64,000 nucleotides of DNA, from NCBI GenBank assembly GCA_963922205.1, contig CAWUHX010000023.1:1240001-1304000 (forward strand). The letters are read 5' to 3'. The first letter of the stretch is position 1. Every line of letters starts with the position of its first letter. The position numbers and the translations under genes were made by a program. Below, piece after piece: positions 8,555-21,200 of the stretch. The DNA is from Romanomermis culicivorax (taxonomy: Eukaryota > Nematoda > Enoplea > Mermithida > Mermithidae). Below the pieces are notes generated by a model, which was given only the letters and a program-made list of their open reading frames with translations, ran no database searches and was not told the origin of the DNA.

Positions 8555-11500
8555 TCATTTCGTTTGTATTAATTTTCGTATCATGTAGTGCAGGATACCA
8601 CCGTTTTTATAATATTCCAATTCAACTTCGGTATCGAAGCGGCATACGACTTGGAATTTTAAACCGTTATGAGTCTAAAGAAAAAAAACGACATGCAAAA
8701 ATTTTCTACATTTTTTTTCATTTTTATATTTTCATTTCATTTTCACACATTTCGTTTCTTCGGTTTTCTGCTTGTCATTTTTTTCATTTTCTTCTGTTTT
8801 TGTTTTTCTCCGTCAATGTTCTTCATTTTTTCATAACGCTCAATTTTTTTGATACCGTGCATTTCTTTTTTCTCTCCCTGTTATTTTATGTTTTTTTTCT
8901 AATTACTTTCACTCATCATTTCTTCCATTATTTTGCATTTTCTTCTTCACAAATATGTATATCTATTCCATTTTTCTTTTTTGTTTTTGTTACAGTTTTT
9001 CTTCTTTTCCATTACTTTTCTTGAGGTTTTTTATTCATTTTCTACTACGTTGTTCTGCATTTTTTTTCACTTTCAATTTATACTTTCTTCTGTCAACGAT
9101 TCTTAATCCTTTCCCTTATTGCTCTGCTCCTTTTCTCTTTTAACGTTTAATATTTTTCTCTATTTTCATTGCCAATTTTGATCGTTTCTCTCTCCATTAA
9201 CCTTTCTCCTCTCTTCCCAGTAGTTTTCTGCGCCTCCTCATTTACTTTTTATGCCTTAGTTTCGATTTCTCTTCTTTCGTCTTTAACTCTTTTGTCCTCT
9301 TCTTTTTCCTTTTCTCTATCTTTTTGCTGTTTTTATTGTTTTTAATTTTTTCGCCTACTAATGCGTTATTCGTTTTTTTTCTTTATTTTTTCTCGCTGTT
9401 CATTCTATTTTTGTTTTTCTTACTATATTTCCTTTATATTTTTTCTCTTTCTTCTTTAACTTTTCTTTTACATTCTTTTTTATTTTTGTTTCATTTTCTT
9501 TTTCTTGTTTTCATTTTTCTTCTAGCTTGCCAATTTTTTATGCGTTTGTGTTTTTTCGTCCTTGTCGTTTTATTTTTGTTTCCTTTTCTTTGCTTATTGT
9601 TCCTTGTTTTTTTTATTGTCTTACATGTTCTTTCCCTGCTGCTCGTCTTCATTTTTCGATGAGCTTTCTATTTCGTTTTTCTTTTCTGTAGTTTTATTTA
9701 CTAGTCTCATTATTTATTCGATTCCGCATTTTCCGGTTATTTCTATTTTCTTTTGTCATTTTATATTCCTTAATTTGTTTTTGATCGTTTCCTTCTTTCC
9801 TGCTTTATCACTCTTCGTTTTTGTTTCCGCTGCTTTTGTTATTCCCGTTTTATTTTTTCTTTCAGTTTGCTATCTATTTGACTCTATTTATATGTAATGT
9901 GGCTGTTTTGTATCCTTTCTCCATTATTTCTTTCCGTTTTTATTTTTCAACTTTTTTTCTCTTTTCCTTCAGTGTCTTTTTCGTTTCCTTAACATCATTT
10001 TGTCTTTGTTACGTTTTCCTTGCTAGTGCGTTTCCATTGGTTATTTTTCTTTTTTCTTATCCTTTCCTTTTTGTTTAGGTATCCCTTTTGCTGTTATTTT
10101 TGAATTCCGTGTTTTTAATTTTTCTTATTTTTTCTTTCGCTTGTCCTTCTTTGTTTTTAACCGTCTTTGTCTTTTCTTTTTTCATATTTCTTTTCTTTTT
10201 TGTTTTTTCATACTTCTTTTCTCCTTTGTTTTTTTAGAGTTTCAGTCTTTACTTTTTCTTTGTTTTCTAATTTTCTCAACTATGCCTGCCGCTTTCGTTT
10301 TCTTTTCAATTGCTGTTTCTCCCTAATTTCTATTTCTTTCTTCTTTTATTACTTGTAATTTTTTCTTCCTTCCCTTTCCAACTTTTCTTTTTTTCGCTTT
10401 CCTTCATCTTTGTCTCATTTTCTTCATTTTATTTTTGCTTTTTTTTATCTTCTATACAAAGTTTGAGTATTTTCTTACATTTTTCATTTCTAGTCCTTGT
10501 TTTTTCTTCCTTCTTTTGGTATCTACTCTTTTTAGGTGTAGGTTTTTTCCTCTGTCGTATTATATGCTCTGCTCACTTCTACTGTAGCTTTTTGCAAAGG
10601 CGCCAAATTTTGGGGTAAATGGATGGTGAATCTTTCAGTGCCGGTCAAACCTAACGATTCGGCGTTTTGATCCGGGCAATATTGTAAAGGCACTATCCCC
10701 ATGCCGATCAAATTCGAACGATGAATGCGTTCGTAGGACTCGGCCAAAACTGCCCTGACGCCCTATTGTAGAGAAAAAAAGCTTTCCATCAATGACAAAA
10801 AAATAGTTTAAAAAAGAAATCAAACACGAGAGTAAAACGGATCAAAATCGTAAAAATGAATGAATAAATATCGAAAAGAGACAAATTAAAAAAATGAACA
10901 AAAAAAGAGATCACAAAGCTAATGACGAAAGCAAAAAAATTGAGAAAATAAATCGAAAACAGTAGAAAAACTCAGGAAAACAGTGAACAGAAAAAAAGAA
11001 ACATAAAAAATTTAAAAAAGATATGAAAAATTAGAGTAAAACAGGGAAAAATAAAAAAAAAAGAGATAATAGACACAAAAAAATTAACAATGAAGGGATA
11101 CAATAAAATACAAAAAGAAAGAAGAAAAAGAAAAACAAACCAAAAACGAAAATATGTCGAAAAAAGGAAACTACAAAAAATAGAAATAAAAAGAAAACTG
11201 AGAAAAGCTCAAAACAGAACCATAAAGTAGAAAACCCGTAATGCAAAAAGATGTAGGATTGAATACAGAGATATAGATAAAATGAAAAAAAAGAAAAAGG
11301 ATTAGACAAAAAGAAAAAAAGATAAATTATATTAAAAGACAGATGAAATATATTTGGAACGGATAACGACGACTAGAAGAAAGGAAGAGAAAAAGATGGA
11401 AAATCAAAATGAAAAAGACAAACAAAACGAATACTAGAAGCGATAAGAAAAAAATGAAAAAGGAGAACCAAAATAGAGAAAGAAAGGGGGAAAAGCATGA

Positions 11501-12265
11501 ATGGAAAGAACAGCATCAAAAAGAATGACAGAAAATAAGTGAGAAGATCGATAAAACAGAAAGTATAAAAATACAGAAATAAAAATTGAAAAAGAAAGAG
11601 GAAGATGAAAAATCAGATGAAAAAGATTAAGAAAAGCATAGAAAAACGAAAAAGACGAAAAACAAAAATATGAAAAGTAAGGGAAAGGAAAAAAAGAAGA
11701 AACAAAACAACTGAACAAAACATGAAAAGTAACAAAATGAAAAAAAAGAAAAAAAGGAGGGAAAGAAGAAAAAACCCACCAGAGAAAAAGATAAACAAGT
11801 GTGACAAGAAGCAGAAAAATAATGGACAAAAAAATCAAATATGGAATGAAGAGATAAAGAGAAGTTACAGGGACGAAAAAAGAGACAAAAATAGAAAAGA
11901 AACAGAAAGTAAAGAGTGGAAAAAAGAAAAAAAATATGAAGAGAAATGAACAGAAAAAACACAACAGCAGAAACCGAAAAAAGCAACAAACCTGCAAATA
12001 AGGTCCTTTGGCCGCCCAATCCCTCGACGATCCTGATCCGTATTCTTTACCGGCTAAAATGATAACCGGATGTCCTTCTTGTTTATAACGCATGGCGGCG
12101 TCGAAAACGTCCATTTCGTCGCCGGACGGTAGATGGACGGTCCGCGGTCCGGTTTTGCCGCCCAGAAGTTTGTTAATCAAACGTATATTGGCGAACGTGC
12201 CGCGGGCCATAATTTCGTCGTTACCTCGACGCGAACCGTACGTATTGAAATCTTTGACCGTAACG
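8555..12265 (-). CDS. ACO1: aconitase exons 16-18, C-terminal swivel domain
   Basis: Exon 16 (11992-12265) carries [10 protein letters not shown] and [12 protein letters not shown], with the substrate-binding arginines. Exon 17 (10577-10762) carries [13 protein letters not shown] and LGLTGTERF. Exon 18 (8555-8674, 120 bp) encodes the conserved end, [16 protein letters not shown] through MIRKLI, and stops at 8555-8557. Exon 18 is too short to stand out as an open frame. I located it because exon 17 ends at a good GTGAGC donor about 40 residues short of the family C-terminus. A 1.9-kb purine-rich (transcript-sense) intron separates exons 17 and 18. Confidence 0.94.
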
Positions 12266-15200
12266 CTGAGAAAATGAAAGTTTAAAAACACTTTACATTA
12301 AAGTGTAAAAATTGAATATAACTTTACACTAGGTTAAAAACTTTTAAGTTTAAACGAGAGTAGTCAGCACTTTACACAAATCAAAAATCTAAAGTTTAAA
12401 CTTTGAATTTGATTCAGATTTTAATATTCAGAAATCCAAAACATTTTGAAGAGAAATACTCGCCAGCACTTTACACTTTACATTATGCCATGCCTAAAAA
12501 TTTGACTTCACACTTAAACTGGATTCTACTAAAGTTTTAGGCATCGAAAATTTGAACTAAATCGCACAACTAATTTTTTCAGCATTTTACACAAATTAAA
12601 ATCCTTCAAGTGTACCCAAATTTTAAACAATAAAAATTCACAAAATTCGGAAGGAACCTTTTCCAACACTTTACACAAAGGTATAAGTGTAAAGTTTGAT
12701 TTTATAATGTTGGACTTGACTACTCAAGCCGAAGCTTCAAAAATTCAAATAAAGTTGAAGAACGAATGTTTTTCAACATGCAAAAAAACACAAATCAAAA
12801 CTCTTAAAAACACAAATCAGAACTCTTAGATTGAAAGTTAAAAATTGATTCACATTTTAATCATAGAAAATTCTTGAAAAAAAGAACGCTTTCTAACACT
12901 ATACACAGAGCTACATACACTGATTCTTCAAATTTAAATTCGATTCTCAAATTTAAATTCGATTCTCAAGTTTAACTTACTAAAACTAGAATTACTCGAA
13001 GAACAAATGTTTCTCAACAATTTACACAAATGAAGAGTACTTCGAACTTGATCTAGATTCTTAACCGCAAAAATTTTAAACTGAATGTTTCGTTACACTG
13101 CACAAAAAGCTATGCAAAGTTGGAATTCATGGCTTTCAACTCGATCTCAAATTTTAAATTTCAAAAAAATCCGAAGAACGAAAACTGCTCAGCGCTTTAC
13201 ACACATGAAAAATCTAAAGTTTACACGTTGAAATTGACCCATATTTCAAACCTTGAAAAGATACATATACCGGTGCCACGGAGTTTGGGAGGTGGGGTCG
13301 GGCGACTTTTTATGAACTGGGGGTCACAGATTCCCCAAATTTTGGGGGAGAGGTCTCTGAGGGGAAAAATCGAATTTTTCTCCAAAAAAGTCCGGAAAAC
13401 AGTTCAAAAAATGGTTATTTTTGTCTAAAAAACCGCGAAAAATGTATTCATGGCGCCAAGCGCCGAAAAAAATTCACGTTTTACGGATATTTTTTATTGA
13501 AAACTGACGTTTTTCAGTATTTTTCCGACCAGGGGTATGGGGGTCCCTATGACTGACTACCATATGGCTAGCCATAGGATTGGAAAATCCTGGGGGTCAT
13601 CCAATAGCTAGCCATATGGCCACTTCCCCCATTACATCTATACTCGAAAACATACATGTAATTGGGGGGCAGTAAACTGAAATCTCGGAATTCAGGTTCC
13701 AATTTTTAATCAAGTGGAGATTACACTTTTCAAGTTGGAAATTCTATTTTTCCTAATGAAAAGTCCTCTTTTAATTTTCGAAGCTTAAACTTCGGAATCG
13801 GTTCTGAGGTCTGGAGGGTCGGGCGACTTTTTTTGGGGCCGGGGGTCACTGATTCCCAAATATTAGGGGGAGAGGTCTCTAGTAGAGAAAAAATTGATTT
13901 TTTCACTGAAAAAGTTTGAAAAATGGTTTTAAAAAAATAATTTTTTTTTCTAAAAATCCGTAAAAATGTATTCATGGTGCGAATAGCCGAGAAAATAGAC
14001 TTTTTTGATCATTTTTAGTTCAAAAGTTGACATTTTTCAGTATTTTTTCCAAAAATTAAGAAACCCGAAAGAGGAATGTTTTGCAAAATTTTACGCCGAG
14101 TAAAATTTGAATTGTACGATTGAAATTTTCTCGTTATTTTATAAAATCAGAAACTTCTTATAAAATTAAACGTAACACTTCAAAATTATTAGAAGTCTCA
14201 CAATAAAATGATTGATTTTCTCATATTTCGCCCCATATTATAAATAAAAACCTTGCAACTTAAACTTGACTCAAGTCTCAAACAAGGAACAAATCCGAAA
14301 ATCAGTATTCTAAATTTTTGAAAAAATCCAATTAGATCTTAGAACTTCAAAATCTCGAAATTCCAGAAGTTTAAAGATTATATTTTTACATTACATCTTA
14401 TCCCAAACTTTAAACTCCCTTTCATTTCAAACATTTGTGACATTTTACGACTTTATAACTCTTGGTTCAATCGTGATTTAAAACTTTGAAATCATTTAAT
14501 TCAATAAATAAACATTTTTTCAACATTTTACACCAAATAAAAATATTTACACTTTATATCTGATTCCAACTTGTGAAACTCCAATAATTAAAATAGAAAC
14601 GTTTTCGAGCATTTTAAAACAAATTACAACTTTCAACCCTACATGTAATTGGGGGGGGGAAGTGCTATGGGAACCTCCCCCCCAGAAATCGTCGACCATA
14701 TGGCTAGCCATTGGGCGACCCCCCAGGATTTTCCAATCCTATGGCTAGCCATATGGTAGCCATGGGAACCCCCATTCTTTTTAGTCGGAAAAATACTGAA
14801 AAATGTCATTTTTTCCATGAAAAATGTCAATTTTTGAACAAAAAATGGTCAAAAACGTTAATTTTCTCGGCGCTTCGCGCCATAAGTACATATTTTATCA
14901 TTTTTTAGACAAAAATTACTACTTTTTAAACCGTTTTTCGAACATTTTTCATGGAAAAAATCGAATTTTTTTCCTTCAGGGACCCCTCCCCCCAAAATTT
15001 TGGGAATTACTGACCCCCGGCCCCAAAAAGTGCTCCGACCCCCCCCCCCCCAGACCTCGGAGCTCCGTTACATGTATGCTTTCAACTCACACTTCAAGAC
15101 TTATAATTTTTATGTTGAAACATACCAGAATTTTAAAAAATCACTTTTTGCGTTTTACACACTCAAAGTTTAACATTTTAAACTCCAGAAAATTTCGCCA

Positions 15201-18200
15201 AATTTTTTCCTCACATTTGAAAATGGCGTTAAAATTTTGACTTTATATTCTTTAACTAAACTCGAAATTCGAAATTTTTTCGAAATCACTGAAATTCTAC
15301 ACATTTTTCACGATAGAACTTCCAAATTTGTACCCTTTTTCGGCCAGAAAACGAGCCGCGGGACTGGTTCTGGCGATCGATCCCGCCGGGCTTATATGAT
15401 CCGTCGTTACCGAATCGCCAAGGTTCAATATACAATAGGCGTTATCAATATTTTTCATGATCGGCAATTCCATGGTCTAAAGGTAAACAAATTCAAAGTT
15501 TTCGAAAATTTAAATTTTCGATGAAAATTTCGAGAAAAAGTGTATTCAGAAAATTAGGAAAAAGGCACATAGTCCAAAAGCACAAAATAAACGAATTGAA
15601 AAAATTTTCAGAATTGCCGAAAAACAATGAATTTTCGACAGAAAAAAAAACAGAATTTAGAAGCACAACAAAATTTAGAAAATTTTCAGAATTCTCACAA
15701 AAATTATCTAGTTTAAAGTTCACAAATATAAATATTACAAATTTGAAACGTTGAAAAAAATTTTCCGCTGGTAGAAAAAATATTTAATAAAAAATCTACA
15801 AATAAATCAACGAAAAACAAGCAATAATGTTACGAACGGAATGAGAAAACGTAAATTGAGAATGAATTATCGAGACAAAAATGAAGAAAGAAGGAAAAAA
15901 TACGAGAAAATTCAAAAATAGTAGCTGCAAATAAAAAACAAGAAGCATTCAGAAAATGGCAAAAATGAGTTTAGAAATGAAAAATAGAGTCAAAAAGAAT
16001 CACAAGAAAAACATTAGAAAAAAATAAAAGGATGAAAATAAAATTCATAAAACAAATAATCAACAAAAATGAATATAATTTTAAAAGGAAAAAATGTCTA
16101 TTAACAAAATTTAATGAAAAATAAAGTTGAAAAATGTAACAAAAAAGTTGGTAAAAAAACCAAAAAATTATAAAAAAAATTACACTTAAAACTAATTAAC
16201 AACAAAAATTAAAGAAATTTCGAGAGAGAAATGGCGATAAGTGACAAAAATGGATGAAATATAGTGTAGAAATTTAAATTAAATCACAAAACAAAGAAAA
16301 GTACAGAAAAAATGAAAAAATAAAACATTACAATGATGATTAAAATGTAAAATCAACAAAAATAAACGAAATTTCAAGAGAAAGGAGCGAAAAGTGGGAA
16401 AAATTAATCAAAAATAGAGAAAAAAGAAAGACAAGAAAAAGTACAGAAAGCAAAAAATAAAAACAAAATAGCAATAAGAAACTTACCTATGAAAACTAAT
16501 AATCATCAAAAATAAATGAAATCTCGAGAGAGAAAGGGCCAAAAATGGAGTTCAAATAAAAAACAACGAAAAAGTAAAGAAAAACATAAAACAAAAAATT
16601 AACAACGAGAAAATTCAAATTGCAAACTAATAATCAAGACTAATGAATAAAATTTCAAAAGCAAAAAATACGAAAAGTAGCTAGAATCATTGAAAAAAGA
16701 GTAGGAAAGAAAGACAGCAAGAAACACTGAAAGGAAAAAATCAACAAATCTACGATAATAAATTTTACAATAAAAATTAATAATCATAAAAAATAAAATC
16801 TGAAGAGGAAAAAGTGAAAAATGGTCAAAAAGTGAAGCTACAAAAACTAAAGAAAACAGAAAATATAAAAAAAAGAAACTAAACAATAAAAACTAATAAT
16901 CAACAAAAATAAATGAGGAAAAATGTGAAAATCAAAAAAAGAGTGAAAACTAGAGAAGAAGAAAGACACTGACAAAAAAAGAGAAAAATTACAAAATAAA
17001 CAAGAAACTACATACCATATTGTCGAAAAACGGCGGTTTTTTGATGTAGGTCGATTTTGAATCCCAATCGTAATTGATCGACTTTTTAACTGACAAAGCT
17101 TGCCATTGGGGCGATCCTTTGGTCACGTTGTTGTACACTTCGACGTACATGTTGCGCAAAATATTTTCCTGTTCGAACTTGGCCACTTCTTGCCTCGTCG
17201 GAAATATATCGCGTAAGAAAACGGGTCGTTTATTTTTATCGAGTCCTAAAAATAATAAGACTGTAACTATTAGACATGTATCGGCATACCGGAGGAGGTT
17301 GGGGGTACCCTCATCCCCAACTTGGTCGAACCCTATACCCAAATGTCGGAACTCCCAACCCCAACGTGGTCAACCCAATACCCAACCGCCTTCCAAACTC
17401 GGAAAAATTTGGAAAAAATAACTTTTTTTGCCTTTCTTTGGAAAATTTTCAAAGTTTTTTTCGAATTTTTTGGGGGGGTCTTCGACCCCCTCCCCAAATT
17501 TTGGAAATGCTGGTACCCCCACCCCAAAATTTTGGGTTTACCCTCCCACCGAACTGATCGGACCTCTTGCAGGCATGTGCATCGAATAGGATATTTTGAA
17601 AATATCGACTCCGAGTACGGGTGCAAATTTTTTAGAATATCGAGTCCGGATCCTAGCCCGGGTACCCGATATATCTCTAGTATCGGGCTGCATATTTTGA
17701 AATTATCGGTTCCGGTCCAAAGTTTCAAGAATAACGGGTTCGGGTGCAAACTTTTAAGAATATCGAGTCTGGCTCCAGGTCCAACGAAATGGTCGGATAA
17801 TTCCGAGTCTTATTTCGGGTGCGGGTATCCGATACATATCAGTTTTCCAAAAATCATGATAAAATCTGAACCGATCTCGTCACGTTTCTTGATGATATCG
17901 AGCCAATTTTTTTACATATAATTTTTTCGGAAAATTTTTGGATAGGTGAAGTTTTGACACTATTACATTATTTCTTCCTTTAGAATCACATGAATTTAAA
18001 AAACACCTTTTTGAAAAGTTAAAAATTCACGTTTTTAACGATTTTGAAGAAAGTTTACCAAAGAACTCTGTGAAAATTTCATATTCCTATCATTTTGCCG
18101 ATTTTAATGATTTGAAGAAAAAAATTGAAAAAATAAAAAAACGGATTTGAACTGATTTATTTTCGATTTACTCAGAACATGTTGATTAAAAATTCAAACA

Positions 18201-21200
18201 AAATATTTTAAAATCGATGTTTCTTTCAAGTTTTTAATGATTTCGACTTAGATTCTGCATTTCTCGAGTCATTTTCTGACTATTATTACCTATCTCGAAA
18301 CAAAAAAGTCATCGAAAAAATGAAAAATACGATAAATTTCCAAGAAATTTTCAACTTTTCTACATAACATTTTTGAATGACTTTGAAAATTCGAGAATCA
18401 TGATTAAATTTCGACATTATGGCGTAATTTTTTCGATCAGAATCCCATAAGAGAAAAAATTTAAAAAAACTTGGAAAAAGTTTACACAGAATTGAAAAAA
18501 TTTACACAGAAAAATTTATAATTTCTTCTCAATTTATTTTTTCGATAGGAAAAATACAAATAGAAAAACTTGAATTAACACCAAAATATAGCGTTTTGAT
18601 AATTTCGCAGATTTTTTTCAGTTTACAAGGTTTTTCTTGAACACCTGAAAATGATAACAGAAATCTTGATTAAAATCAAAACTGTGTTTTTCCAATTTGT
18701 CATTTACATTTTTTCGCACATTTTTCTTGTATTTTTTCTCTATCTTCTCCATTTTTTATTTGTTTTATTTTTTCCCTGATGGTTTGTTTTTTCCTCGTTT
18801 TTCTTTTTTGTTCCTTTCATTTTTATTTTTCCTCCCTTTTTCATTTTCTTTCCACTTTTTCCAAACCATTTTCAAATTTTCTACCCAATTGAAATCTTTT
18901 TTTCGATTGCTCCATTTTTTGTATTTTTTCTTATTCTTTCTTTTGTTTTTCTCTCTTTTTCCTTATTTTCCTTTTTTCTCATTTTTCCAAGCGAATTTAC
19001 CACGAAATGATCAGAAACTAGCCAAAAATAGCTATTTCGATCTATTTTGGGATTTAATCGTTCACATCTTCTGGGAATAATTCAAAATTAAACATGAAAA
19101 TAAATCAGTCTCGAGGCTTCTTTAAGCCTTTTCAATTTTTTCTCTTCTAATTCGTCACGCTCTAAAAATGATGTTAAGAAATTAGGAAATTTGCAGAATT
19201 CTTCAAAATCTTTCTTCAGAATTGTGAAGAATGTGGATTTCTGACTTCTTTGGACGTTTTTATTTTTTTATATCTAGGCAATTTTGGTAGGAAAAAATAT
19301 GTGAAAATCTACAATTTTGTGAAATATTCAGTATTTTTCCATTTTAGGGTAATTTCGTGTTTCGAAATAGCTAAAAATAGTCGAAAAAATGATGTAAAAA
19401 ATAAACGATCTGCCTCAAAAGCCACAAAAATGTGAATTTGTGCATTTTTCACAAGTACTCAGATTTTGGTTTTTGTACGTCTCTCAGACCAAAAAAGTGC
19501 CTAGAAAACAAGTAGCACTTTACCAACGGGCTCTTTTTCAAAATCGATGTCCACTTTCCCAGCTAAAGCGTAAGCGACGACAAGCGGCGGCGACGCCAAA
19601 TAATTAGCTCGAGTTAACGGATGAACTCGGCCTTCGAAATTTCGATTGCCCGAAAGAACGGCCGCGGCGATTAAATCGTTCTTTAAACGATAACAAATGT
19701 AAACTTTTAGCTCTTTTCACAATTTTTTCACTTTGAAACATAAAAAAAAATTTACTATAGTTCTAAAACGAAAAAAAATAGAAATTTAAAAAACCTCTTT
19801 ACAACTTTTTTTAATTTACAAAAATTTACAAATTTAAAAAATAAATTTTGAATCTATGTATAGTATTTTTGTTTTTGACTAACTTACACTTTCAATGGCT
19901 TGAGCAACTGGTTCGGGTAGAGGTCCGCTGTTACCGATACATGTCATACATCCATAACCGGCCAAATAAAATCTGAAAGTGTTAAGCGCGACACATAAAA
20001 TAAAATTCAAATCGAAAAACAAGTAGAAATGAAGAAAAAATATATATAAAAAAGTCAAAAAAATAAAAAAGACAAAGAGTTCAGAGAAAAAAGTCAAAAA
20101 GCAGTAAGAGAAAAAATACAGAAAAAGTCGGAAAAAGAAAGACTTAAGAAAGTTCACAGAAAAAACACGAAAAGAAAAAAGAAGAACAAACAGGAAAATA
20201 GTAACAGAGAAGCCAAAAAAGGGAAACAGAAAGAAAAATGAACAAAGAAAAACACACAGAAGGAAGTCTACAGAAAAAAAGCTAGAGAAAGATCAAAAAA
20301 GAACTATAAAAATTACGGAAAAAAGCAAAAAAGAAAAGAAACAAAAAAGCTAAGACAGAAGACGAACATACAAAAGATAAAAAATAGTAGGTACAAACAT
20401 AAAGAAATCTTCAAAAAAATCAAATAAAAAGAAAAACAAAGATAGATAATAACGAAAAGAAGCCAAAAAGAAGGAAGACAGAAAAAATTACAGCAAAATA
20501 TCCAAAGATAGAAAAAATTTATATACAGAAACGATTCCAAAAAATGCAAACAAATCTCAACAAAGGAACAAAAAGAAGAAGCGAAACAGAGAAGAAACTA
20601 AAAATGCCAATAAGAAAAACAAACAGGAAAAAATTCAGGAAGCCAAAGATGAGAAAAAACAAATGCCAGAAAAACAAACAGAAAAAATACAGATAAAGAG
20701 CCGAAAAAACACAAAAAGAAGAAAATTGACACAAAACGGCCGGAAAAACCAGAAAAAGACACGCAAAATTAGTCAGAAAAACAAAAAAAATTAAACAAAA
20801 ATTTACAGGACAAAAGCCTAGAAAAAAAGTGACAGAAATAAAACAAAAAAAGGCCCAAAAAGGAGAATAGAAAAAATTGTTGAATAAATCAAACTTTACT
20901 GATAAGAGGCAAGAATTAAACGAACATTTCACATTGAAAAAACGATTCACAGAAAAAATCAGAGAGAAATAAAAACAAAAAAATGTGTTAAATTAATGAA
21001 AATTTTTTACTAGAAACTAAAGTACTCTACTCACCCGAGTTTTTCAAGATAAGACAAAAGACCAGAGTGTTGCAAATACTTCGTAACGACCCCGCTCCCC
21101 GGGCTCAAACTGGTCTTAATGTAAGGGGCGACGGTCAATCCTCTTTCGACGGCTTTTTTCGCCAATAAACCTAAAATTAAACTGATATATTTCTCATTCT

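Noticed and set aside
8800..10618. Several open frames of 60-110 codons rich in Phe, Leu and Ser
   Set aside because: They come from T/C low-complexity intron sequence; no conserved motifs, and frames overlap in several phases.
11434..12291. A 285-codon frame reading as aconitase fused to a Phe-rich tail
   Set aside because: Only 11992-12265 is exon; the rest is read-through past a CAG|GTTTGT donor into the intron and past the CTCAG acceptor.
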